In this document: positions 44,478 through 53,725 of the stretch, piece after piece
Numbering within the stretch: the stretch's first letter is position 1
Layout of the letters: each line of letters opens with the position of its first letter
Source of the DNA: Streptomyces sp. NBC_00190
Lineage (GTDB): Bacteria; Actinomycetota; Actinomycetes; Streptomycetales; Streptomycetaceae
Length of the DNA stretch: 64,000 bases
NCBI RefSeq assembly: GCF_036203305.1
Contig: NZ_CP108131.1
Span: 2,418,001-2,482,000, forward strand
Direction of reading: 5' to 3'
Notes under the pieces: model-generated
What the model was told of the DNA's origin: nothing
Seen by the model: the letters and a program-made list of their open reading frames with translations, nothing else
Database searches by the model: none
Position numbers and translations under genes: made by a program

Positions 44478-45905
44478 GTGACCAGCGAAGAACCCGGCAC
44501 ATCAGGCGGCACACGACGGCGGCCGTCCTGGGCCATCGGCTCGATCGCGGCCGCCGTCCTGCTGACCGGCGGCGGTACCGCGTACTGGGCGTCCACCGCG
44601 CACGGGGACGCCTCGGGCGACCGTACGAAGAGCAGCGCGGCCTCGGCGCCCCGCGACGCGGGCAGTCCCACGGGGCCCGGCATCGCGCCCGGGGAGCCCG
44701 ACCCGTCCGGTGGCGGTGTGGTCTACCGGGCCGACGTCCCGCTTCCGGAGGCGCCGGCGTCCGCACCCGGCTACACCGCGTCGGGCGAGGTCACCTCCGC
44801 CGAGGTGGCCCGCCTCGCAGCGGCCCTGGGGATCACGGGCGCGCCGCAGCTGAACGGGGACGTCTGGGTGGCCGGGGAGGCCGCCGACGGCTCCGGGCCC
44901 CGGCTCACGGTGACCCGTACGGCACCGGGGACCTGGAACTTCAACCGCTTCCAGGTGCAGGGCAACGGCGCCGGGGACGACTGCAAGCGCGGCAAGGACA
45001 CCTGCGGCCCCGCCACCCTGCCGAAGGACGCGGGGACCGCGGCTTCCGGCAAGCCGGTGTCCGAGGAGGCCGCCAAGGCCGCCGCGAGCGCGGTGCTGGC
45101 CGCCGTCGGCCAGGAGGGGGCGAAGCTCGACGCCCGGCTCACCCAGGACGCGGTGCGGGTGGTGACCGCGGACCCGGTGATCGGCGGGCTCCCCACCCAG
45201 GGGTGGTCCACCAAGGTGAGCGTGGCCGCCGACGCGTCGGTGGTGGCGGGCAGCGGCGAGCTGAAGGCCCCGGTACGGGCGGCCGACCAGCAGGTGGTCG
45301 GCGCCGTGGAGGCGCTGGCCCGGCTGAACGCGAAGTCGGGCGGTTCGGACGGCACCGGCACGGGCCCCAGCGGCTGCGCGACCTCGGTCCCGCTGGATCC
45401 GGACAATCCGGTGGGGCCCACGGACACGCCGCCGTGCAACCCGGAGCCGCGGCCGATGAAGCCGCCGCGCACGGAGACGGTCAAGGGCGCCGTGCTCGGC
45501 CTGGCCCCCGGGACGGTGGACGGCGCGCGCGGTCTGGTCCCGGCCTGGCTCTTCGAGGTGGCGGGTCAGGGCGGCGCGCCCAGCCACACGGTGGCCCAGC
45601 CGGCCGCCGCGCAGGAGACCACCCCCGGCCCGAAGAACGGCCGTACGGTGCCCGGATTCTCGTACGCGCAGGCCGACCGGAAGCTGACGGTCAACTTCTG
45701 GGGCAGCGTGTGCAGCACCTACGCCCTGGAGGCCCGTGAGGAGGCCGCGTCGGTCCTGGTGAAGATCACGGACACCCCGAACCAGCCCGGCCAGGCGTGC
45801 ATCATGCTCGCCCAGGAGATGTCCGCGACGGCGACGCTCCAGCAGCCGCTGGGCGACCGGAAGGTGATCGACGCCACCACGGGCAAGCCGCTTCCCCGGC
45901 AGTAG
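44478..45905 (+). CDS. single-helix surface protein of unknown function
   Basis: 475 residues from GTG 44478, with AAGGAG seven bases upstream. A short cytoplasmic N-terminus (TSEEPGTSGGTRRRPS), one hydrophobic helix (about 17-37) and a large extracellular part. The outer part is Gly/Pro/Ala-rich and shows NFNRFQVQG, KPVSEEAAKAAASAVLAAVGQ and, near the end, ADRKLTVNFWGSVCSTYALEA. Two Cys pairs (CKRGKDTC and SGCATS...PPC) may form disulfides. I recognise no domain. It could be a sensor or carrier of the cell envelope. Confidence 0.75.
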   Translation: MTSEEPGTSGGTRRRPSWAIGSIAAAVLLTGGGTAYWASTAHGDASGDRTKSSAASAPRDAGSPTGPGIAPGEPDPSGGGVVYRADVPLPEAPASAPGYTASGEVTSAEVARLAAALGITGAPQLNGDVWVAGEAADGSGPRLTVTRTAPGTWNFNRFQVQGNGAGDDCKRGKDTCGPATLPKDAGTAASGKPVSEEAAKAAASAVLAAVGQEGAKLDARLTQDAVRVVTADPVIGGLPTQGWSTKVSVAADASVVAGSGELKAPVRAADQQVVGAVEALARLNAKSGGSDGTGTGPSGCATSVPLDPDNPVGPTDTPPCNPEPRPMKPPRTETVKGAVLGLAPGTVDGARGLVPAWLFEVAGQGGAPSHTVAQPAAAQETTPGPKNGRTVPGFSYAQADRKLTVNFWGSVCSTYALEAREEAASVLVKITDTPNQPGQACIMLAQEMSATATLQQPLGDRKVIDATTGKPLPRQ

Positions 45906-45921
45906 CTCGGCGGAGATGCGG

Positions 45922-45965
45922 CGAGGGCCCGCCTCCGGTCGGATGCGACCGGAGGCGGGCCCTCG
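45922..45965. terminator. bidirectional terminator, 20-bp perfect stem
   Basis: 45922-45941 pairs perfectly with 45946-45965 around a GATG loop, between the surface-protein gene and the convergent erpA gene. Confidence 0.9.
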
Positions 45966-45985
45966 TCGTGCGGCGTGGAGCCGGC

Positions 45986-46342
45986 TTAGCTGAACGAGTC
46001 GCCGCAGGCGCAGGAGCCAGTGGCGTTCGGGTTGTCGATCGTGAAGCCCTGCTTCTCGATGGTGTCGACGAAGTCGATCGAGGCGCCGTGCAGGTACGGG
46101 GAGCTCATCCGGTCGGTGACGACCTTCACACCGTCGAAGTCCTTCACGACGTCGCCGTCGAGGGAGCGCTCGTCGAAGAAGAGCTGGTAGCGCAGGCCGG
46201 AGCAGCCACCGGGCTGGACGGCGACGCGCAGCGCCAGGTCATCGCGGCCTTCCTGCTCCAGCAGGGTCCTGACCTTCTCGGCGGCGGCGTCGGACAGGAG
46301 GATGCCGTCGCTCACAGTGGTCTTGTCGTCCTGTACGGACAT
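45986..46342 (-). CDS. erpA: HesB/ErpA-type iron-sulfur cluster carrier
   Basis: 118 residues from ATG 46342; an ATG two codons upstream is too near the GGGAG. A-type carrier with the three cluster cysteines in PGGCSGLRYQLFF and TGSCACGDSF. It receives and delivers Fe-S clusters. It is divergent from nadA, whose product needs a 4Fe-4S cluster. Confidence 0.93.
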   Translation of the reverse strand: MSVQDDKTTVSDGILLSDAAAEKVRTLLEQEGRDDLALRVAVQPGGCSGLRYQLFFDERSLDGDVVKDFDGVKVVTDRMSSPYLHGASIDFVDTIEKQGFTIDNPNATGSCACGDSFS

Positions 46343-46522
46343 CTGCATTCACTCCCGAAGTGGGCGGCTCCCCGCCGGAGGCAGGGAAACGTCGGACTCT
46401 TGCCGTCGGTGGCAACGAGCGGGACCGCGGATTCATTCCGGGACCCGACGCTTGTTTCAGATATTCATGCTCGCACACCGCGGGACGGGCGAGCCGGCGC
46501 ATCGACGGGCTGATGCGTCACA

Positions 46523-46573
46523 TTGACACTATCGGCATCGTCAAAGTGACGTGAAGAGGTTATGATAGATAAT
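46523..46573 (+). promoter_or_regulatory. AT-rich promoter region of nadA
   Basis: An AT-rich island, unusual in this window. TTGAC at 46523 and GTCAA at 46539 form a 5-bp inverted repeat 12 bases apart. AGTGAC (46545) and GATAAT (46568) are 17 bases apart and resemble -35 and -10 elements. The nadA start is 73 bp further. The 297-bp gap 46349-46645 otherwise holds nothing I can name. Confidence 0.4.
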
Positions 46574-46645
46574 GTCAAATAGACGAGAAGTCGTAGCGAT
46601 ACCTCCAGAAGTCCCCCTTGTCGCAGAACAGAAAGGGTGCGTGTC

Positions 46646-47824
46646 GTGACCACCGCCCAGCCTTTGGACGTCCAGCCGACGCCCCTTGCCCTGCTGCTGC
46701 TCGGCCGTGAGGCCGACCCCAAGAGCGAGCGCGGGGTGGAGTGCCCCGGCGACCTTCCCTCGCCGTCGGACCCGGACCTCGTGGCGCGTGCCCGCGCGGC
46801 CAAGGAGAAGCTCGGGGACAAGGTCTTCATCCTGGGCCACCACTACCAGCGTGACGAGGTCATCGAGTTCGCCGACGTCACCGGCGACTCCTTCAAGCTG
46901 GCCAAGGACGCGGCCGCCAAGCCAGAGGCCGAGTACATCGTCTTCTGCGGCGTGCACTTCATGGCCGAGTCCGCGGACATCCTGACCTCGGACGACCAGA
47001 AGGTCGTCCTGCCGGACCTGGCCGCCGGCTGCTCGATGGCCGACATGGCCACCGCCGAGCAGGTCGCGGAGTGCTGGGACGTGCTGACCGAGGCCGGTGT
47101 CGCCGGTGCGACGGTCCCCGTCTCGTACATGAACTCCTCCGCCGACATCAAGGCCTTCACCGGCAAGCACGGCGGCACGATCTGTACGTCGTCCAACGCG
47201 AAGAAGGCTCTGGAGTGGGCCTTCGAGCAGGGCGAGAAGGTGCTCTTCCTCCCGGACCAGCACCTGGGCCGCAACACCGCCGTCCGCGACATGGGCATGT
47301 CCCTGGACGACTGCGTGCTCTACAACCCGCACAAGCCGAACGGCGGCCTGACCGCCGAGCAGCTGCGGAACGCCAAGATGATCCTGTGGCGCGGGCACTG
47401 CTCGGTCCACGGGCGGTTCTCGGTCGACTCGGTCAACGACGTCCGCGCCCGCATCCCCGGCGTGAACGTCCTGGTGCACCCCGAGTGCAAGCACGAGGTC
47501 GTCGCGGCCGCGGACTACGTCGGCTCGACGGAGTACATCATCAAGGCGCTGGAGGCGGCCCCGGCCGGCTCCAAGTGGGCCATCGGCACCGAGCTGAACC
47601 TGGTCCGCCGCCTGGCGAACCGTTTCGCCGCGGAGGACAAGGAGGTCGTCTTCCTCGACAAGACGGTCTGCTTCTGCTCGACGATGAACCGCATCGACCT
47701 CCCCCACCTGGTGTGGACCCTGGAGTCCCTGGCCGAGGGGAACCTCGTCAACCAGATCCAGGTCGACAAGGAGACGGAGAGCTTCGCGAAGCTCGCGCTG
47801 GAGCGGATGCTCGCGCTGCCGTAG
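46646..47824 (+). CDS. nadA: quinolinate synthase
   Basis: 392 residues from GTG 46646 with GAAAGGG upstream. It makes quinolinate from iminoaspartate and dihydroxyacetone phosphate for NAD. The long NadA form shows ILGHHYQRDEVIEFADVTGDSF, CSMADMA and the 4Fe-4S cysteines in VFCGVHFMAE, HPECKHEV and VCFCSTMNR. No nadB or nadC follows here; the next gene is convergent. Confidence 0.96.
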   Translation: MTTAQPLDVQPTPLALLLLGREADPKSERGVECPGDLPSPSDPDLVARARAAKEKLGDKVFILGHHYQRDEVIEFADVTGDSFKLAKDAAAKPEAEYIVFCGVHFMAESADILTSDDQKVVLPDLAAGCSMADMATAEQVAECWDVLTEAGVAGATVPVSYMNSSADIKAFTGKHGGTICTSSNAKKALEWAFEQGEKVLFLPDQHLGRNTAVRDMGMSLDDCVLYNPHKPNGGLTAEQLRNAKMILWRGHCSVHGRFSVDSVNDVRARIPGVNVLVHPECKHEVVAAADYVGSTEYIIKALEAAPAGSKWAIGTELNLVRRLANRFAAEDKEVVFLDKTVCFCSTMNRIDLPHLVWTLESLAEGNLVNQIQVDKETESFAKLALERMLALP

Positions 47825-47832
47825 CCGCACGC

Positions 47833-47870
47833 GGACAGGGGCGCCCGGGATGTCCCGGGCGCCCCTGTCC
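47833..47870. terminator. bidirectional terminator, 18-bp perfect stem
   Basis: 47833-47850 pairs with 47853-47870 around a two-base loop, 8 bp past the nadA stop and 12 bp before the end of the convergent exporter gene. Confidence 0.9.
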
Positions 47871-47881
47871 TGTTGGAGCGG

Positions 47882-50800
47882 TCAGACCGTGGCCGGCGTC
47901 TCGTCGTCCTGGGCGGACGACTGTGCCGGGACCACCGTCAGACGGGCCTCGCGCTTGGCCGTCCGCTTCGCGCGGCGGCGCTCCTTGCGCAGTTCCACCA
48001 TCGTGTAGAGGGTCGGCACCAGGAGCAGCGTCAGCAGGGTCGAGCTGACCAGGCCGCCGATCACCACGACCGCGAGCGGCTGGGAGATGAAGCCGCCCTC
48101 CCCGGTGACGCCCAGCGCCATCGGGAGCAGCGCGAAGATCGTCGCCAGGGCCGTCATCAGGATCGGGCGCAGGCGGTGCCGGCCGCCCTCGATGACCGCT
48201 TCGACGACGCCCAGGCCCTGGGCGCGGTACTGGTTGACCAGGTCGATCAGGACGATCGCGTTGGTGACGACGATGCCGATGAGCATCAGCATGCCGATCA
48301 TCGCCGGGACGCCCATCGGGGTGCCGGTGGCGATCAGCAGGCCGAGCGCGCCGGTCGCCGCGAACGGGATGGAGACCAGCAGGATCAGCGGCTGGATCAG
48401 CGAGCGGAACGTCGCGACCAGCAGCATGAACACGATCGCGATGGCCGCGAGCATGGCCAGGCCGAGCGAGCCGAAGGCCTCGTCCTGGTCCTCCGAGACG
48501 CCGCCGATGGAGGCCGTGGCGCCCTCCGGCAGGTCCAGGGCCTTGAGCTTCGTCTGGAGCTCGGAGCTGACCGCGCCCGTGTTGTCGCCGACCGGCTTCG
48601 CGGTGACGGTGGCGGCGCGGGCGCCGTCGATCCGGGTCATCGCGACCGGTCCGGGGACCACCTTGACCTCGGCGATGTCGCCGAGCTTGAGCGGGCCGAC
48701 GGGGAGGGCCTGCAGCTGCGCCAGGGTGGTGGCCGGCTGGGCGGACTTGATGACGATGTCCCGTTCGGTGTTGTCCAGGACGGCCTTGCCCGCCGGGTTG
48801 CCCCGTACGGCCTGCGCGACGATCGCGCCGAGCGCGGCCTGGTTCAGGCCGGCGTCCGCCGCCTTGGGCGTGGCGGTCACCGAGATCCGGGGCACGGACT
48901 GGGAGAGGTCGCTCTGGACGTCGGTGACGTTCTTCAGCGTGGCCACCTCGGCCCGCACCTGCTCGGCGGCCTTGGCGAGGACCTCGCCGTCACCGGCCTT
49001 GACGACCACGCTGAGGTTCTGGTTGCCGAAGCCGTCGCCCGACGCGATACGGGTCTCGCCGATGCCGTCGAGCGCGGCCAGCTTGCCCTCGATCTGCTCC
49101 TTGACGCTGTCCGCCTTGCCGGAGTCCTTCAGGGTGACCTGGTACGAGGCCTGGTTGGAGCCCGTACCGCCGCCGAAGGCCGCGAGGAAGCCGGAGGAGC
49201 CGACGGTGACCTGGTAGCTCTTGACGCCGTCGACCTGGGCCAGCGCTCCCTCGACCTTGCGGCTCGCCTCGTCGGAGGCGGCCAGCGAGGTGCCGGGGGC
49301 CAGCTCCTGCTTGATGGTCAGGACTTCCTGCTCGCCCTTGTCGAAGAAGTTGGTCTTCAGCAGCGGGGTCATCCCGAAGGTGCCGACGAGGACGACGACC
49401 GCGATCACCACACTGGTCAGGCGACGGCGGGTGGCGAAGCCCAGGACGCGGACGTAGAGCTTCTGCAGGCGGCTGCGCGCCTCCTTCTCCTCGGCCTCGC
49501 GCCGCGCCCGGGCGGCGCTCTCGGCGTCCCCTGCGCTCACGCCCTTCGGGGTGCTCATGAACCAGTACGACAGCACCGGCACCACGGTGAGCGAGACGAG
49601 CAGCGAGGCCAGCAGGGAGGCGGTGACGGTGAGCGAGAAGGAGCCGAAGAGCTCGCCGATCATGCCGCCGGTGAGGCCGATCGGCAGGAAGACGGCGACG
49701 GTGGTGAGCGTGGAGGAGGTGACCGCGCCCGCCACCTCCTTGACGGCGGTGAGGATGGCCTGTTCGCGCTCCTCGCCGTAGCCGAGGTGGCGCTTGATGT
49801 TCTCCAGGACCACGATCGAGTCGTCGACGACACGGCCGATGGCGATGGTGAGGGCGCCCAGCGTCAGCATGTTGAGCGACAGGTCGCGGGTCCAGAGCAC
49901 GATGAGCGCGAGGACGACGGACAGCGGGATGGAGACCGCGGTGACCAGCGTCGAGCGCAGCGAGCCCAGGAAGACCAGGATCACGATCACCGCGAAGAGC
50001 AGGCCGAGCAGGCCCTCGGTGGTGAGGCTGGAGATGGACTTGGCGACGGCCGGGCCCTGGTCGCTGACGACGTTCAGGTCGGCGCCGGAGCCGAGGGTGG
50101 AACGCAGCTCGGGGAGCTTGTCCTTGACGGCGTCCGAGATGGCGACGGCGCTGCCGTCCTTGTCCATGGTGAGGACGAGGGCGAGGCTGGGCTTGCCGTT
50201 GGTCCGGGTGATGGAGACGGCCTTGGCGGCCTCCTGCTTCACGGTGGCGACGTCGCCGAGCCGGACCGCCGGCTTGCCCGGTGCGGGGCTCAGGCGCAGG
50301 TCCTCCACCTGGGCGAGGGAGGTGAAGCCGGCGCCGACGCGGACGGTCCGGTTCTTGCCCTCCTCGTCGAAGGAGCCGGCCGGCACGGTCGCGCCGCCCG
50401 CCTGGAGGCCCTGGGCGAGGGCGGCGCCGTCGAGGCCTGCGGCCGCGAGCTTGGCGTTGTCGGGGGTGACGGTGACCTGGAGGTCCTGGACGCCGTCGAC
50501 GGTGACCTGGCCGACGCCCTCGATGTCCGAGAGGACGGGGACGACGGAGCGCTCCAGCTGGTCGGCGAGGGCCTGCTGGTCCTTGCCGGAGGTGACGGCG
50601 AGGATGACGGTCGGGATGTCGTCGGTGGAACCGGCCACCACCTGCGGGTCCACCTCGGCGGGCAGCCGGACGCGGGCCCGGTTGACGGCCTGCTGGACGT
50701 CGGCGACGAGCTGCTTGGTGCCGCTGTCGCCGTAGTCGAAGGTGGCCATGATGAGAGCGTTGCCCTCGCTGGCGGTGGAGGTGATGCCGGTGATGCCGTC

Positions 50801-51025
50801 GACGCCCTTGAGCATGGCCTCGATCGGTTCGACGACCTGCTTCTCCACCACGTCGGGCGAGGCGCCCTGGTACGGCGCGAGCACGGAGACCATCGGGAGT
50901 TCGATGGAGGGCAGCAGCTGCTGCTTGAGCTGCGGGATGGCTATGGCGCCGAAGAGGAGCGCGACGATCGACACGAGGCCGATCAACGCCCTTTGGGCAA
51001 GGCTGAAGCGGGACAGCCAGGACAT
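47882..51025 (-). CDS. RND-family exporter (AcrB/SwrC-like)
   Basis: 1047 residues, the length of a complete RND permease with two repeats of six helices and two large external loops. Motifs: N-terminal LAQRALIGLVSIVALLFGAIAIPQL, VVEPIEAMLKGVDGITGITSTAS, the helix-4 acid region IGRVVDDSIVVLENIKRHL, and in the second half VTNAIVLIDLVNQYRAQG. No membrane-fusion or outer-membrane partner gene is adjacent, as with SwrC-like single-gene systems of Gram-positive bacteria. Substrate unknown. A response regulator gene lies 176 bp upstream on the same strand and may control it. Confidence 0.9.
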   Translation of the reverse strand: MSWLSRFSLAQRALIGLVSIVALLFGAIAIPQLKQQLLPSIELPMVSVLAPYQGASPDVVEKQVVEPIEAMLKGVDGITGITSTASEGNALIMATFDYGDSGTKQLVADVQQAVNRARVRLPAEVDPQVVAGSTDDIPTVILAVTSGKDQQALADQLERSVVPVLSDIEGVGQVTVDGVQDLQVTVTPDNAKLAAAGLDGAALAQGLQAGGATVPAGSFDEEGKNRTVRVGAGFTSLAQVEDLRLSPAPGKPAVRLGDVATVKQEAAKAVSITRTNGKPSLALVLTMDKDGSAVAISDAVKDKLPELRSTLGSGADLNVVSDQGPAVAKSISSLTTEGLLGLLFAVIVILVFLGSLRSTLVTAVSIPLSVVLALIVLWTRDLSLNMLTLGALTIAIGRVVDDSIVVLENIKRHLGYGEEREQAILTAVKEVAGAVTSSTLTTVAVFLPIGLTGGMIGELFGSFSLTVTASLLASLLVSLTVVPVLSYWFMSTPKGVSAGDAESAARARREAEEKEARSRLQKLYVRVLGFATRRRLTSVVIAVVVLVGTFGMTPLLKTNFFDKGEQEVLTIKQELAPGTSLAASDEASRKVEGALAQVDGVKSYQVTVGSSGFLAAFGGGTGSNQASYQVTLKDSGKADSVKEQIEGKLAALDGIGETRIASGDGFGNQNLSVVVKAGDGEVLAKAAEQVRAEVATLKNVTDVQSDLSQSVPRISVTATPKAADAGLNQAALGAIVAQAVRGNPAGKAVLDNTERDIVIKSAQPATTLAQLQALPVGPLKLGDIAEVKVVPGPVAMTRIDGARAATVTAKPVGDNTGAVSSELQTKLKALDLPEGATASIGGVSEDQDEAFGSLGLAMLAAIAIVFMLLVATFRSLIQPLILLVSIPFAATGALGLLIATGTPMGVPAMIGMLMLIGIVVTNAIVLIDLVNQYRAQGLGVVEAVIEGGRHRLRPILMTALATIFALLPMALGVTGEGGFISQPLAVVVIGGLVSSTLLTLLLVPTLYTMVELRKERRRAKRTAKREARLTVVPAQSSAQDDETPATV

Positions 51026-51201
51026 GGGTATGAGATCTCTCTGCAGTGGCGAACGCGAGGGCAGTTTCAGCCTTTCGTACGCCGCGGCGCGATTGCGTCG
51101 CTCGCAGGTCCTGTCCTTATCTGCGGCATACCGCGTCCGCAGTACGCCGCACTACTCCGTACAGATCCGTACTGCCCCGCACTGCCCCGTACCGCCGCCC
51201 G

Positions 51202-51936
51202 CTATTCGGCGCGCGGCCGGACCAGTCCCGATTCGTAGGCAATGACCACCAATTGGGCACGGTCGCGGGCGCCGAGCTTGGCCATGGCCCGGTTCACGTG
51301 GGTCTTGACGGTGAGGGGGCTGACTTCCAGCCGTCCGGCGATCCCGTCGTTGGACAGCCCCGCGGCGACGTGTACGAGGACCTCGCGCTCCCGGACGGTC
51401 AGCGCGGCGAGCCGCTGCGCGTGCGATCCGGCGGCGGCCGCGGCGGCGGCCGGGTCCGCGCCGCCGCCCTGGGCGAGGAAGGTGGCGATGAGCCCCTTGG
51501 TGGCGGCCGGGGAGAGCAGGGCCTCGCCGGCGTGCGCGACCCGGATGGCGCTCAGGAGGTCCTCGGGCTCGGCGCCCTTGCCGAGGAAGCCGGAGGCGCC
51601 GGCCCGCAGGGCGGCGGCGACGTACTCGTCGACCTCGAAGGTCGTCAGCATCACCACGCGCACGGCGGCGAGTTCCGGATCGCGGCTGATCATGCGGGTG
51701 GCGGCGAGCCCGTCGGTGCCGGGCATCCGGATGTCCATCAGCACGACGTCGGCGCGCGTCCGCCGGGCGAGCTCGTAGGCCTGCGCCCCGTCGGAGGCCT
51801 CCCCGACGACCTCCATGTCGGGCTCGGAGTCCACGAGCACCTTGAAGGCGCTGCGCAGCAGAGCCTGGTCGTCGGCGAGCAGGACCTTGATCGGTGCGCC
51901 GGGCGCGGGGGTCTGGTCCGTCGGAGTGTGGTCCAC
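51202..51936 (-). CDS. NarL-family response regulator, no adjacent kinase
   Basis: 244 residues. Receiver with acidic pair LADDQ, phospho-acceptor D68 (VVLMDIRMPG) and Lys in GFLGKGAEPEDLL; LuxR-type helix-turn-helix at the end (LTVREREVLVHVAAGLSNDGIAGRL, SPLTVKTHVNRAMAKLGA). The linker has a run of Ala. No histidine kinase gene is beside it; an orphan kinase of the matching type is 11 kb to the right. Confidence 0.93.
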   Translation of the reverse strand: MDHTPTDQTPAPGAPIKVLLADDQALLRSAFKVLVDSEPDMEVVGEASDGAQAYELARRTRADVVLMDIRMPGTDGLAATRMISRDPELAAVRVVMLTTFEVDEYVAAALRAGASGFLGKGAEPEDLLSAIRVAHAGEALLSPAATKGLIATFLAQGGGADPAAAAAAAGSHAQRLAALTVREREVLVHVAAGLSNDGIAGRLEVSPLTVKTHVNRAMAKLGARDRAQLVVIAYESGLVRPRAE

Positions 51937-51973
51937 GGGGTGAGGGTACGCGGGCCCGCGCGGCCGGGCCGGG

Positions 51974-52795
51974 TCAGCCCAGGGCGAGGACGATCAGGGC
52001 GGTGGTCGCGGAGACCTCGGCCAGGGCTCCGAAGACGTCGCCGGTGACCCCGTCGAAGCGGCGGACGCAGCGGCGCAGCAGCAGTTCCGCGGCGAGCAGG
52101 GCGGCCAGGACCGCGGCCGCGTGCCGGCCGGCGGCCGGGAGGCCCAGCGGGAGGGCGGCCGTGGCGGCCAGCGCCACGGTCAGGGCGGCGATCACGGTGG
52201 CCGCGGCGTGCGGGACCACCCCGGCGACCGCCGCGCCGAGTCCCTCGGGGCGGGCGGGAGGGACTCCTTCGCGGGAGGCGAGGGTCATGGCGAGGCGGGC
52301 GGTCACGGCGGCGGTCACGGCGGCGAGGGCGCCGCGGATCCAGCTGTCGGCGTACACGTCGGACAGGGCGGCCACCTGCACCAGCATCGTGATCACCAGG
52401 GCCACGACGCCGAAGGGGCCGATGTCGGACTGCTTCATGATCCGCAGCGCGTCCTCTGCCGGTTTGGCGCTGCCCAGGCCGTCCGCCGTGTCGGCGAGTC
52501 CGTCCAGGTGCAGGCCCCGGGTCAGCGCGGCCGGTACGGCGACGGTGACGGCCGCGGCGAGCAGCGGGCCCCCGCCGAGTACGAGCAGGAGCACCCCGGG
52601 CACGGTGGCGAGCACGCCCACGACCAGCCCGGCGAGCGGTGCGCAGGCCATGCCGGTGCGTGCGGCGGGGCGGTCCCACCGGGTGATGCGGGCGGGCAGC
52701 ACGGTCAGGGTGCCGAACGCGAAGCGGACGCCGTCGGGGAACGAGGCGCGTTCCGGGGGCGGCGTCAGGATCGGATCATCGAACGAATCTGTCAT
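51974..52795 (-). CDS. cobS: adenosylcobinamide-GDP ribazoletransferase
   Basis: 273 residues. It joins adenosylcobinamide-GDP with alpha-ribazole, the last step of cobalamin assembly, in the membrane. Seven or so hydrophobic segments, the metal-binding motif HLDGLADTADGLG, MKQSDIGPFG and RFDGVTGDVFGA are present. Its partners cobU and cobT are on the plus strand 4-7 kb away. Confidence 0.95.
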   Translation of the reverse strand: MTDSFDDPILTPPPERASFPDGVRFAFGTLTVLPARITRWDRPAARTGMACAPLAGLVVGVLATVPGVLLLVLGGGPLLAAAVTVAVPAALTRGLHLDGLADTADGLGSAKPAEDALRIMKQSDIGPFGVVALVITMLVQVAALSDVYADSWIRGALAAVTAAVTARLAMTLASREGVPPARPEGLGAAVAGVVPHAAATVIAALTVALAATAALPLGLPAAGRHAAAVLAALLAAELLLRRCVRRFDGVTGDVFGALAEVSATTALIVLALG

Positions 52796-52865
52796 CGGCG
52801 CGAACGCTACCCGCTCACCACGGGCGGTAAATTACCCATTACGGTCCAAACAGGGAGTCAGTGGG

Positions 52866-53639
52866 ATGGGTCACTGGTGGTATCGGAACATCGTCGAACC
52901 GGGGAAGCTGCCACTGCTGCTCGCCCTGCTGTCCTTCGTGACGTCGTTCCTGGTCACCCGCGTGATCACCCGCCTGATCCGGGCCGGACGGGGGCCGTTC
53001 AAGAACGTCACCCCCGGCGGCATGCACATCCACCACGTGGTGCCCGGGGTGATCCTGGTGATCATCGGCGGTTTCGGGGCGGTCGGCACCGGCGGGTACG
53101 GCTTCGGCGCGATGGTCTCCGCCGTGATCTTCGGGCTGGGGGCGGGCCTGGTGCTCGACGAGTTCGCGCTGATCCTGCACCTCGACGACGTCTACTGGAG
53201 CGAGCAGGGCCGCAAGAGCGTGGAGATCGTGGTCCTGACGACCGCGCTGGTGGCCCTGGTCCTGGGCGGCTTCCTGCCCTTCGGGGTGAACGAACTGACG
53301 CCCGACGAGCGGCAGAGCCGCGGGCTGGTCGTCATGAACACCGCCACCAACTTCTTCCTCGCCCTGATCGCCCTGTGGAAGGGCAAGGCGCGGACCGCGA
53401 TCTTCGGCACGGTGGTCCCCCTGGTGGCGCTGGTCGGCGCGATCCGGCTGGCCCGGCCCGGGTCCCCGTACGCGAAGAGGTTCTACGCGAACCGCCCGCA
53501 CGCCCGGGCCAAGGCCGGCCTGCGCGCCTTCCACCACGACCGGCGCTGGGCCGGGCCGCGCCGCAAGTTCGAGAACTTCATCGGCGGAACCCCCGACCCC
53601 GAGCGGGCGGCGGCCGTGGAGAAGCCGCCCGGGCAGTGA
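52866..53639 (+). CDS. polytopic membrane protein, function unknown
   Basis: 257 residues from ATG 52866. About five hydrophobic segments between residues 15 and 200. Notable motifs are GGMHIHHVVPG after the first helix and LDEFALILHLDDVYWSEQGR between helices three and four, both rich in His and Asp and possibly metal-binding. The C-terminus is basic (FYANRPHARAKAGLRAFHHDRRWAGPRRKFENF). I know it only as a conserved hypothetical of Streptomyces. It is divergent from cobS and ends at a very strong terminator. Confidence 0.75.
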   Translation: MGHWWYRNIVEPGKLPLLLALLSFVTSFLVTRVITRLIRAGRGPFKNVTPGGMHIHHVVPGVILVIIGGFGAVGTGGYGFGAMVSAVIFGLGAGLVLDEFALILHLDDVYWSEQGRKSVEIVVLTTALVALVLGGFLPFGVNELTPDERQSRGLVVMNTATNFFLALIALWKGKARTAIFGTVVPLVALVGAIRLARPGSPYAKRFYANRPHARAKAGLRAFHHDRRWAGPRRKFENFIGGTPDPERAAAVEKPPGQ

Positions 53640-53643
53640 GGAC

Positions 53644-53699
53644 GCGGTACGACGGCGGGCCCGCCCCCGGGAAGGGGGGCGGGCCCGCCGTCGTACCGC
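53644..53699. terminator. bidirectional terminator, 25-bp perfect stem
   Basis: 53644-53668 pairs perfectly with 53675-53699 around a six-base loop. It is the strongest hairpin in the window and separates the membrane-protein gene from the pspAA gene. Confidence 0.95.
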
Positions 53700-53725
53700 A
53701 CTCGGCCGCTCACCGGGGGCGCCGG

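Noticed and set aside
46360..46554. Short plus-strand open frame before nadA
   Set aside because: Atypical composition, no ribosome binding site, and it runs through the likely promoter of nadA.
47873..51238. A plus-strand open frame of about 1100 codons opposite the RND exporter
   Set aside because: It is low-complexity (Arg/Gly/Asp/His-rich) and mirrors the exporter codons; high-GC antisense frames of this sort are common. The minus-strand frame has clear family motifs.
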